The notes beneath the pieces are model-generated. The model ran no database searches. It saw only the letters and a list, made by a program, of their open reading frames with translations, and was not told where the DNA came from. A stretch of DNA of 64,000 bases from Colius striatus (taxonomy: Eukaryota; Chordata; Aves; Coliiformes; Coliidae): positions 32,393,298 through 32,457,297 of the forward strand of contig NC_084762.1 in assembly GCF_028858725.1 (NCBI RefSeq). Direction: 5' to 3'. A program made the position numbers and the translations under genes. This document shows, in pieces, positions 11,513 to 23,300 of the stretch; position 1 is the stretch's first letter, and each line of letters opens with the position of its first letter.

Positions 11513-11607
11513 GGGAAAGAAATTCAGAAGATAAAAATATTAACTGAACATGAAGGAAAAATATCTCCATGTTCAGTCAATATTTTTCTCTTCTAAATTT
11601 CTTTCCC
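11513..11607. repeat. Near-perfect 40-bp-arm inverted repeat (hairpin)
   Basis: The left arm (11513-11552) and right arm (11568-11607) are reverse complements at 37 of 40 positions, separated by a 15-nt loop. The outer ends are GGGAAAGAAATT / AAATTTCTTTCCC and the inner ends CTGAACATG / CATGTTCAG. A minus-strand transcript would turn two of the three mismatches into G-U wobbles. The size (95 nt) and shape fit a pre-miRNA-like hairpin or a palindromic MITE. I cannot assign it to a known family, and no clear target-site duplication is seen. Confidence 0.85.
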
Positions 11608-12399
11608 TTAGTCAAAGAAATCAGTGGAAGAATACCAGTGTGCTGCATAGGAACTTTTGATACATCTTCAGATTTAAGGTAGTGAGTTCCACTTTGCATG
11701 TAAAGCTGGAGTTCAGCCTCCTTCTTGTGCATAAGAATTCTATAAAACCATACTCTTTGGACATTGAGTAAATATCTTGATGCTTAATAAAACATCCATC
11801 AATAAATATCATATCTACATTGCTCTTTCCATTACTGTATTTACAAGGTGCAAATGAATTTGCACTGGGAAAACAGCATGAAATGCAGGAAATATGAAAG
11901 AATGTTTTATAGAAACCACAAAAGCTGCTTCAGTTTAATCGTTTAAAGGATCATATACAACGTAACTCAAGTTGACCTTTGCAAGTCTGTATTTTAACTC
12001 TCACACACCAATGCCTTTTGTGTCAAGTTATTTTGTTTCATTTTTCTTTACACTTCCAGTCACAAACATAACCATTTAAAGAAGTAAAATAGTGCAGCAG
12101 GGTTGTCTAGAGAATGAGGGCAAAAGCAATCCCTGAACTAGTCAGCCTCACAGGGCATTCTGTAAATAGCTATGCGTGAAAGAACAAAGTAGAAGGGGCA
12201 TATACCAAAAGCCTGCAGTGTGTGCTGAAATTCACTGATGAGAAGCAAACGCCTGCACAGTCAGCAGTAAAAATACTTACAGAGTTGATGTTCACCTTTC
12301 GTGCTGCATCAACTGTCAACAAAACTAAGCTTACACAAGGATAGAGTGAATTTTTACCTTATTTTGACTGCATGAAAAAAGGTCATTTCACTGAGGTCA
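11608..12399. other. Intergenic DNA, nothing recognised
   Basis: AT-rich unique-looking sequence with no supportable gene, RNA or repeat. Confidence 0.6.
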
Positions 12400-12819
12400 T
12401 TGGCAAATTGCAACATTCCTTATAGTTCCTTGTCCAGTTCTCCCATTTCTTCCACCCAAAAAGTCCATCATCCATGTATTCAGCAATGGCAAAACTTCCC
12501 TTTTGCTTCAGATGGCCTTCTGCAGGGAAGAAACCTGCACCCACCCATTCCCATTTCAGTCTCTTCAAGCTCATGAAGCTGCAAAGTCTCAGAGAAGATC
12601 CAGTCCATCTCTTTCTTGTCATCTCTGATGCTGCACAGTCTACTGACCTCCTCCTGTGTCTCTTTAACTTGGCAACACAAATCCTCATTGAACACACATC
12701 TCCTACAGGCTAGATGACCGCCTCCTGCTGCCCCAGCCTCTCCAAGAGGCCCTAGGTATCCCCTACAGCCCAAGACGTGGAGAGATGCATCCTCCTGGAA
12801 CTCTCTCTGTGTTGAGGCC
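12400..12819 (-). repeat. Probable retroelement remnant with minus-strand coding traces
   Basis: Minus-strand open frames over 12383-12863 contain a charged, coiled-coil-like stretch (VKETQEEVSRLCSIRDDKKE). I associate this with ORF1/gag-like remnants scattered through bird genomes, but cannot name the family. The segment is joined directly to a plus-strand CR1 3' tail, so it looks like repeat-derived DNA and not a host gene. Confidence 0.4.
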
Positions 12820-12907
12820 TCTGGCCCTGCTTGAGCAGTGGGACTGAACAAGATGATCTCCAAAGGTTTCTTCCAATATCAACCATTCTGTGACTCTGTG
12901 GTTCTGT
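12820..12907 (+). repeat. CR1 LINE 3' tail
   Basis: The segment matches the bird CR1 end pattern: GACTgAAcAAGATGATCTCC, then TTCCAA-ATCAACCATTCTGTGA and CTCTGTGGTTCTG, the short terminal microsatellite typical of CR1. Confidence 0.8.
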
Positions 12908-13275
12908 TACAGGGCAGTGGCTCTAGTGTCTGCTGGGGACCATGACCTGCAATATATCACCACCACTGCTGAGGATATGGATGCTGTTCCAAAGCAGAGT
13001 TGCTCTACTTCTTTCTTCACAAACTGCCACATCCGTCAGCTGCCTCTATCACCTCCTTTATTAAACATTCTCCTTATTGTGCAATTTTTCCTTTCTTTCA
13101 GTAGCATTTCTTTTGACAGCAGTTGAACCTTCAGAGATCCCATCCAGCCTAAACCACCATATGAATCTCATAGTTGCTTTAACAGCTGATTATATTTTCT
13201 ACAGCAATGGAATTCTGAGTCTATCTAGCTCTCCTACTCCATCTGGACAAAATGTCCACATCACAGCTAGACAAG
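12908..13275. other. Intergenic spacer between two CR1 pieces
   Basis: No gene or repeat family recognised. Short plus-strand open frames lack any recognisable similarity. Confidence 0.5.
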
Positions 13276-14330
13276 TCCACAGTATGATGAGTGAGCAATT
13301 GACTGATGGGTTGGGCTCAAAGAGTCACAGTAAATGAGGTTACATCAGGCTGGTGGCCAGTCACCAATGGGGCTTCTCAGGGCTCAATTTTAGGGCCAGT
13401 GCTCCTCAATGTTTTTATAAATGATCTGGATACAGGAATCAAACATACGTTAAGTAAGTTTGCTGATGATACTTAACTGGAGGTGCTGTGGACTCTCTCA
13501 AGGGTAGAGAGGCCTTACAGAGAAAATCTGGACAGACTAGAGACTTCGAGAATCACCAACTATATGGAATTTAACAAGAGCAAGTCCCAAATTCTCCACC
13601 TGTAATGGGGTAATCCTAGTTATACATAGAAATTTGGGGACGAGAGGCTGGAAAGCAGCCCCATGGAAGGATATCTGGGTGTTTAAGTTGATGGCAAGTT
13701 GAGTATGAGTTGACAGTGTGCTCTATCAGCCAAAAGGGCCAACTGTGTTCTGGGGTGCATCAAGCACAGCATAGCTAGCTGGTCGAGGGAGGTTGACTGT
13801 CCATCCCTGCCCTGCACTGGTGCAGCTCCACCTTGAGTATTGTGTGCACTTTTGTGTGCCTCAACATGAGAAGGACATTAGACTATTGAGTGTGCCCAGA
13901 GGAGGGAACCAAAATGGTGAAAGTCTTGAGGGCAAGACTTCTGAGGAACATCTAAGGTCACTTGGTTTGTTCATCTTGGAGGAGGAGAAGGGGTGACCTC
14001 ATTGCAGTCTACAACCTCCTCATGGGAGACAGCAGAAGGGGAGGTGCTGATCTCGGTGATCAGCAATAGGACACAAGGAAATGGAATGAAGTGGTGTCAG
14101 AAGTTCAGACTGGACATTAGGAAAAGGTTTTTCACTGAGAGAGTGATCAAGTCACTGGAACAGGCTCCCTAGGGAAATGGTCACTGCACCAAGTCTATCA
14201 GAGTTCAAAGAACATCTGGATGGCTGCCTTAGTCATATGGTAGAATTTTAGGTAGTCGTACAAGGAGCAGGGAGTTGGACTCAGTGATCCTTGTGAGTCC
14301 CTTACAACTTGAAACATTCTATGTTCTTCT
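13276..14330 (+). repeat. Degenerate CR1 LINE (3' part of the RT ORF plus 3' UTR)
   Basis: A 5'-truncated CR1 of about 1.05 kb. It starts in the RT region (GATGGGTTGGGCTCAAAGAG; then an RT-like INDLDTGI / KFADDT trace near 13420-13475) and ends at the CR1 tail (GACTCAGTGATCCTTGTGAG ... ACATTCTATG). It is full of stops and frameshifts, so it is an old copy. Short open frames inside it, such as 13793-13996, are LINE remnants. Confidence 0.9.
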
Positions 14331-17300
14331 CCCTATTCTTAATCTGTTCTTTCCTTCTGCAAACTCTTTTACCTTCTCATCTGTTTTTCCCCACTCCTCT
14401 TCCATTACCTCTTTCTCTGCAGTGGATGCCTTGCAGAAGACGTTGTATTCAAGGAGCCATCAATCCTGAATATGCTTGTTCTATTGGGCCTTCTACACAG
14501 GGCTTGAGCAGCCCGTTCATCAGTGTGAGCAGCTGCTGCATCGGAGTTTGCTGCCCCACAGTAGCCTGAGCTGTGTTGGTGGGTGTTAGGATGGAGACAA
14601 CCTTCCAGTCTGTCAGGAAGCTGTCTGTTAGCTGGGCAGCCTACTCAGAGAATCTGTGCTTTATGATGTGGTTGAGTCAGGTAAAATCTGTACAGATCAG
14701 CAGGTAGCCCTGCCTGAGGAAGGGCTATCCATGGAGGAGGAAGTAGCTTGCCTCACCATTGTCCTGAGCAGGTGCAGGAGTCTATGGACTGTGGGCCTCC
14801 TGGGGCCCTGGACTGTGCTGGCCTAGTGGGTCCCCAGTGCATGAGGCCACCACAGCTTCATTACGGCCACCAAGCCACCTGCGGGCAGGTCCTGCCGTGT
14901 GCCAGCAATTTCTCTTCCTGTATGGCCTTGCTTTTATCTAAACATGCAGCAAGAAGTTCTCATGCAAATGTCCTTTAGGAATAGAGTTTTTGGGGGAGGA
15001 AATCCTATAGCAGCTCAAATTATCAAGAGGGAGAGCGACTCTCAGTGGAGAGGACCTGCTCTGTGCAGCATCCCTTGGGAAATCCATCCAGGCTCCATTC
15101 TGATGCTGCATGAACAAGGGGTGCCCAGCATCTGAAGGAATGTAAGATGTACTCACTATCTATATTCCTCTTTTTATCTTACAAAACCTCCTATTTTCTT
15201 AAGCCTTTTTTTTTTGTCAGGCCTTTCTTGACATCTATACAAGCTCTGCTCCACCCCTCTCCCTATTCACATCACCCGCTCCCCAGTGCAGAGCAATCTC
15301 CTTTGCCTTTTCCTCATTCCGGGTGCCAGCTGTTGTAACCCTGCACCCTCAGCCCACCACCCTTTGTCCCTTACCTCACTTCCCACCGCACAGCCCCGAG
15401 AGGCAGCCTGTAGAAAGACTATGAGAACCTAGTGAGATAGAATAGAGTATAAGTACTGGGGGTTGAAAGACTCTGTCACTCATCTCAGTGTATTTGCACT
15501 GCATTTACATTTCTCAAACAATAGTACATTCCCTAAATTGTTTAAATTAGTTGTGTTTATACTATTAAAAACATTAATTAAAGAGTGCTCTAGAAGTTAA
15601 CATCTGTGCTGAAGGGTTGTGTAGATGCCTCATACAGAAACCAGCTACACTGAGTCAGGGGTCTGTCTATCGTTCCCAGACTATTCATGGTACTGCACAT
15701 GTGCTTGATAAATGCTACCAAGTCACTCCAAAACATATAGCAAGCAAGCAAAAAAACCAGAAGATGAGCTGCTGAGATGACTTCTACCCACTTGCTTTCT
15801 GATTCTTGTTTAACACATTGTGAGAATGGCTTTAAATTATTCTGTTTTCAATTGCCTTTTGCCTGGTTTTGGGGTTTTTTTTTTCCAACAGTCATTAGTC
15901 ATTACCTGACTTGTACTGGAAGCATTCAGGATCCAGCGAAGCCAAGGCATTTTCATTCATCTAGTTACATGAGGCTTGTGACAGCAGAACTTTGTTCTCG
16001 ATGAGGAATTTTTCCATGACAGATGTCCAGCAAGAGAGTGCTCCCTGAGCCTGCAGCCAGCCCAAGGTCACTGCGGTAGGACAATCTCAAATGGGTATCA
16101 GGAGAAAGCATGAGCCTTGAGGTGGTTTGTAACAGCCTGCACACACTATGAGCTTAATAGATGGTGTTGTTACCCCTAGCAAAGTTCTACCTTTTGAACA
16201 CCAGAGTGTAATAATAAGGATGGTCAGAAAAGGATAAATCTTTAGCCTAGAGGAAAAATGAAAAACAAACTGGCACATTTGTGTTGGAGACAAAAAAGAA
16301 ATTGTGTTATTTACTTGGACTTTTTTACAGCCTGCATCCAACTGCATCAAATATTAGTCATCTTTCTAGAGTCTTTAGTACAAGGAATGAGTGAATTGAT
16401 TATAATAAAACCAACATTCCTGCTTTATGATGCTGTACAAAACTAAAATGTTAGCAGGTGCAAAACTAAAATATTAGCAGATACACTCTGAAATGATAGA
16501 GCCAGCTTCTGGTTGTATTTGAATGATATAATCTGCAATAATTCTGTCACACTTAGGTATATTTTCCAGATGTATACCACAACCTTTTCCAAATTCTCCC
16601 AATAACAGGTATCAATGTGAATAAAAAAACGACGACATGATGTAGTGATTACCTTTAGAATATGTAAGAGTCAGGATGTCTATCTTGCACGTTTGTCCCT
16701 TTCGGTATTAAAAGTTATGTCTAAAAAATATTTTCTGATCTCCTTTCAAATATGTAACATCTGTTAGGAGGTAACATAAGTTTTCTTGTACACTGTGAAA
16801 GATGTCAGTGTTCTAGAAAATAGTAAGAAAGGATTTAAATATAATCTTTTTTTTTAAAAAAATGATTTTTTTTCCTGAATCTGTGAAGATAATCTGTTTT
16901 CCTTCTTGCTATTTTCACCACACACATGAAAATTTTCTTTTCCTTTATTTACTCAATTCATGATTCAGAGAATTCCTAAAATAAACTTAATCTTCTCTAG
17001 ACATGCTGAGCATTACAGGAGTTATCCCGGGATGATAGAAATGTTTATAATTCTATTGGAGCAAATCTCTGATCATTTGCATCTTCTGAGGGTTTGGCTC
17101 TGGACTGTGAGAAAGTAGCATTTTATTCTGCACTTTGTTAGGTGTTCAATATTCCCAGTAAACTATGACATAAATCAATTTTGCTGTCTTGTTTTAGCGA
17201 TATTACATTATAAAAATCCTCTTGTGAATGTTGGGAATTTGATCTGTCTTTTTTGGTGCCGTAGTTTAAAGACAAATGGAACAAATTCTAGGTGAGTGTT

Positions 17301-20300
17301 CATGAAATTTTAAAAAAGGATTGGAGGCCTCTTGAGCCATATTTTTTCCTTTTTTCGTTTTTTTTTTTTTGGTTTGTTGGTCTTTTTGCTTTTGCTTGTA
17401 TGGAATACAAAGAGGATCTGCCTTCCCTATTTTATCACAGATCATTGCATTGAAATCTTTCCAGATATTAAAAATAACCTATGTTCATGTATCTTTCTAA
17501 AATACTTAGTGTTTTTTTCCTATTTTCTTGGTCACTATTACTATGCATATCATTAGCACATTTGTCCAAAACTACTCCTTTTTTAAAAAGAGATCATTAG
17601 ATGCAATTTGACAATATATTGGAAGAAGCTTTAATAAAGAATGACTAATGGAGGTTTGACCATCACTTGACATCACTGTTCACTTACAAGTGAAAATATC
17701 AGTCTAGGTTTTTAAGGAAGTTATTTGTATGAAGAGCCTAAAGATGTGTTCAAATAATCAGTGTAGGCATTTTGTTTGTTGCTTTGTCCACATTTTCTCA
17801 TAATAGTTCCCTTCTTTCCAGTTACTCTAAGTCCTACTTTGTTTTTTGTAAACCCATTACCACATGGATATTTTACTTTTCAGTACATTGACATCCTTCT
17901 GCTTTTAGCTTGTATGTATTTTGGCCTTTCAAAATGTCAGCAATTGAGTTTGTGTCTAAGGAATATAAAAGTGTTAGTTGTTGTTCTGCTAGGTGATCTG
18001 CTTTATTCTGAATAAGATTTACTCTAAATCAGTTCTAATGGCAAAAAAAGTGTTACACACATCTACAAAATATATTAACCTACAGAACTGAATCATATGG
18101 CAATAATTTAGTATTTATAGTATCTTTAAAAGGAGAATTGCACTCGAAAGTCCTCTTGAATATTGGAACCTGACATAATCTGTTAGGGTTTATATTTTGT
18201 GATCATTCTATTGATTTATGTCTTGTTTGACAAGAAAGTATCTGAAAAAGTGTCTTCTGAGTTATAGGACAGGAAGATTAAAGAAACTTAAAATTTGCAC
18301 ATCTTTGGATCATGCAGTCAGGCTCCAAATACAAGTCAAGCATCATAAAACAGAGATGACCTACCTTGCAAAGGTACAGAATCCCAGTTTGTGTGGACAT
18401 GAGTTGTTCTCAATCATCACATTATCTCACTGAAATCCTCGTCTCTTTGTCTGCTCTGTTACATGTGATATGTCTGATCATGCATTCGCTCAGCTAGTTC
18501 TGTTCCCTCAAATGTTGACCCCAAACCTGTCTTCTTAAACCTTTGCAACAAATCTGTGTGTGCTTCTAAATCTTTTCATATTTCATACAGAATTTTAAAA
18601 GGCAAGATGCTGAATAAAACTTGACCATGGCCCGTTCTTCATATTCTTTTCTTCCATAGCTTCCATTTTCCCCATGATGTTTTATTTCCCCTGTTTCTAT
18701 CCTATTTAGAGATTTACATTATTATGTTTCTACAAAGAGATTCCTCATTTTGCCTTCTTCCCAGACAATAATTTATACCAGACAATGCAAGTTTTTTTAT
18801 GTCTGAGCAAATACTTGATAAAGACTTTGCATTTATCAATGCATGACAATTGCTTATCATCCTGTAAATCTAGTTGAGTTTGATCACTTGCAGTTCTTCC
18901 CTTAGGGAGTCAGTGGCAAGTTAGCCATCTACAGCTTTCTCAAATGAAAATAAATTTTGTATTTACCAAGAGAAGAAAAGGTCCCTGTAATATATCTTTT
19001 AAAGGAGAAATCCTCCGTAGAACTGTCTGTGTTGCTTAACCTCTCATGGTAGCAGCATTAATTAGATCCGCTTTCTCTGGCTCTGATTAGTGAAGCTGGT
19101 TCCTCTTCTTACTTTTCCCAGAGGCAAACCTTTTGAATCTTTACAAATTCTCCATATTCCTTTTTCAATATTATGCCTCTTGCCAAAATAGACAACACTA
19201 AGTCCTGGTTCTCTAGTTGTCTGTATCACAAGCCACTGCCCATCCTTCCTATCCCCACGTCCTTTCTGTGGAAAGAGGAGCACAGTGGAAGGTAATACAT
19301 TTCTCCTACCTTTCCCTACCACATGAGTCCTGTCCTGCTGTGAAGCCAGGGATATACGTACTAACCTGCAAGACCAAAAGTGATCTGAAATCCAATAACC
19401 TGAATGCAGCTTAAGATGGCAGGCTTTGCACTGAATTTCTGAGCAAACACTCTAGTCCTGCCAGCCTTGCACTAGAGAGCTGTTACTTGCAGCCAAGCTG
19501 CAGAGTGAATTGGTGCCTTTTGTTATTTCCTAAATTGCAGTAAGCTTTGAATGAGTTTTTTGATCAATCTCCTCAACTCATAGAGGAATATAATAACCAG
19601 GCAAGACACAACATTCATAAATGAGGATGCTTCTTATCTGTCAGAAATTTTATTATTTTCTGTACTGTTTTCTCTTTCAGCAGCCACCTAACAAGATACA
19701 GGTTTTCAGAACAGACTTGTTTTGGTTTTGGCATCTTTTATCGTGAGATGGTATGATATTCCTACATTTAGTAAGCAGCAGAGTTCCTTTAAGACAAGTG
19801 CAGTCATGTTTTCAATTAAAACACGATCTCATACTTTTGTTTCCATTCCCATCTCAATAACAGACATTATTAAGAATATATATTATATTTTTATCCAATA
19901 AGTGGCACAGCCACTGTATCTCACTGCCTATACAGCTTCTTACATGTAACACAGATTTGCACAAGAACATCGAGCTCTCAAAAGCATATCACTCTTTCCA
20001 AAGCAATTTGGTTTCAAGTAGTCCTTGATTTCAGCCATTCCATACCATTACCTGTAAGTCCAATATTCTCCCTGTCTCTGATCACCGTGATTGGTTTGAT
20101 CTGTTTGAGCAAGTGCTTTCCCACGTAGAGGCTACGATACTGGTCTTCACTACCTGGAAACCTATTGCTCTGACACAGGTATTTTTTGTCCTATTCCTAA
20201 GCTCAGCAAATATTTTTACCTAATAAAAACCATTGGTCTAATATGAATCATTTTGGTGGCACTTAAGAAGCACAGGTTTTATTTTATTTCTGTTTGAGTA

Positions 20301-23300
20301 TATTTTGGTTTAAAATAAACTTGGTTTGTTTTGCTGAACATCATTTATAAAGGTCTGAAAGGAGAAAATGAAGATGGCTGAACGTGATGTGCTCTGAGCC
20401 CTGAATCTACTGATATGGCCCCTGTACAAGCTACACTGTATATAGGGCACAAGGTGGTAGCCTTCGGCATGGCTTTTACCACAGTACACAGAGGTTGTAA
20501 CTTTGCCACTGACAAAACTGAAATAAAGATAATATCTAAATCATAAGCTAAGCCCTTCTGCTTTTTTGAACATAGGGGTGTTGAGAGTTCCGGGGACAGT
20601 CTTGAGTTTTATCAGCTGTGTAAAAGCAAATTGCCCAACACTGTATGAGATGTTATAGAAACTTTTCCCAGAGCTGCTTTTGTACTATCTACATGAGCTG
20701 TCTGTGGTGTCCCAGCATAGGCTGGTCAAAGCCTTATGTGGCTAGTTTTCTTAAAACTTGGCAAGCAGATCTCCTTGTTTCTTCCCCCTGTTGAAAAGAG
20801 CTTCTGCCTGTAGGTTGATTTTTGCTGTGCAGCAAAGGCACATATTTTCTGTTAATGAAGTATGATGATAGCCTTGCTTATCTTTGTCCCACTCCTTGAT
20901 TTTCTTCCTTGTTGTTCAGCTGAGGCTGATTTTCCAACCTTTTCAAGAAACTGAAAGGAGAAAGAATTTTTGCGTGGATCATCTTCCCTCCTACTCACAG
21001 TGATTGTTGTGATTTTCTCTGTTATTTGAGACAATATTTCTGAAAAGACATTACTTATGTGGAAAATTATTACTTGCAAAAAGGTTTCTTCTCCCACTAC
21101 TACTTCACAGATTACCAGATAGGATCAAAGCTAAAATGGCTAATCCTATATTCAGTTTTCAGTTTGTAGGCCACATATAATAATTCTGTTTTGAAGTCTA
21201 GCAGGAGGCATAGGACAGATTGGATGACTTGGAGCAATAAAAAATGCTGGGTGAGTATTTCTTGGTCAATCTGTAAAAGATTAAACAGAGTTTTCCCCAG
21301 GAGAAGAGGGGGGGGCGAAAATAATTTTCAGTAGCTAGAAACATTGAAAACAAGTTTGGATGTAATAACTTCCTGAGGAAAAATGTACTAAAGCAGATAG
21401 AAAACAAAAGAGCTTGAGAGTCCTTTCTGATATTTCATCTATATGAACAGGTAATTACGTATGTGCACAGTTGCAAAGCAAATGGTGATGTTTGATGATG
21501 TTTTCCTCGGTGAGATGTGGTTTTCTGTTCTTCTAATTTGCAATTAATTAATAGTAACACAAATAGATTGAGTGTTTTTTTCTGAATATACTGTATTAAG
21601 ATTTTAAACCATGCCTGTGATACACCTGGATAATTTCTATGTTAGTATCAGGGAGAATACCACCTTTTCTTCATGTGTGCAGGTGAAGCAAATGGTGCCC
21701 GAGTATAACACCGATAGTCACGCCTTGCTGCATGTGTGAAATCAAGCAAAGGGAATTAACAACTGAAACGAGAGCTCCCACATGAAGGCTAATATTAAAC
21801 AGATCTAGTTTTAAGTCTTGACCTCCCTACCCATAATTCCTGTCAGGAGGCTTTGAAGTCTGATACTAAAAAGCCTATGAAGCTTCAAAACTGAAAACAG
21901 CATTTCACAGGTATTAGCATAATAATTAGGACTCTGTTTTACACATCATTTTAATTTGAAAGTAAGTAATCAGAGTTTAGATGACACTTTGCTTAATTAT
22001 GTTGAGTGTTTGACATGAAAGTAAATTAACAGCAAATTGATTTCCACCATCTGCTACTATTAACACCAGGAAAACCACAAGAACTTCAAACACCATTTTT
22101 AATATTATTATCTAAAATAGATGTTGCATCTTTGTGAGAAACATCACAATGGACTTGATGGAAGAATAAAGAGGCCAAAAAAGTTCTCAGGAGATACAAG
22201 AGAAAAATTTGGGTGTCTAGGAGCAGAAGACAGTTGGTGGGCTGTATGATTGAGTTTGAGCCTGAAGCCTGAAGCACAACTGCTGCCCACAACATGCAAG
22301 GCCAACGCAGTCTCAAAAGTGTTAATTTTACACTGTCTTTTGGAGTATTTGGGGTGCAGCTATATGAGAAAGGGAGAGGTCACACAACAGTCAAGCCTCT
22401 GCCATATGGAGACAATGGAAAACTAAGAGCACATGTGTTCAGATTTGTCCTTACTCCTCACAGCTAACCAAGCCTCTGTACATCCCAGCCTGGGATAACT
22501 GAGAAGCGTCAGCATCCATCAGTTTTACAGACAGGCTAATGGAGAGACTCCTTGACAATGTTCTGCCTTTGTCATTGTTGTGAGGCTTTTTTTAATCTCG
22601 CAATGCAAATTATTTCACAATTTAAATATAGGAACCATTATCACTCTAATGCTTTTCTCATCAGAAATATGTAACTGGAAATTGTTGCCTCTCCTGAAGA
22701 GCACGGCTTTGTATGTAAAGTATACAATTCATATCCCACAAAAAAGAATACAGTAAGAATGAGTTACAGCAATAAAGCAGTGAAGGTATTTTTAAATTTG
22801 AATTTTCATTTGCTTCCACAATACAATTTGAAAAAGCTGAACAAAGTCTGGAATATTTCAAAGGCAAATAACCCATCTAAAAGCTGATGTTGTTATGGGT
22901 TCTCTCACACAATGGGTACACTTCCTTTAAAACCTAGGGCTATAATTTAATACAGCAAACACATGCTATTACTGTAATCTAATAAAAGCTGGGACAGGCA
23001 GTGCTCACCTTATTGAGGAGTGACAATTTAAAAAATATTCACCTTGATATGTCTGTAATACAGAGACCCATGACAAAGGTGGGTCAGGTGTGGTATTAGT
23101 TCATGGTAGCCTAGGGTTAAAATGGAACTGCCATGTTATAGCTCTTGAGATGAAGGTCCTTTGAGAATACTTTTTTCAAATAATGTGAACAATCTAACAA
23201 CACAGTTCTCTCTTCTCATTTTACCAAATAACAAGCAGAACTACTGTGCTTGTGCTGTCTTCTTTACACTGCCTTTGTTTTTTCTTCACACTTCTTTACA

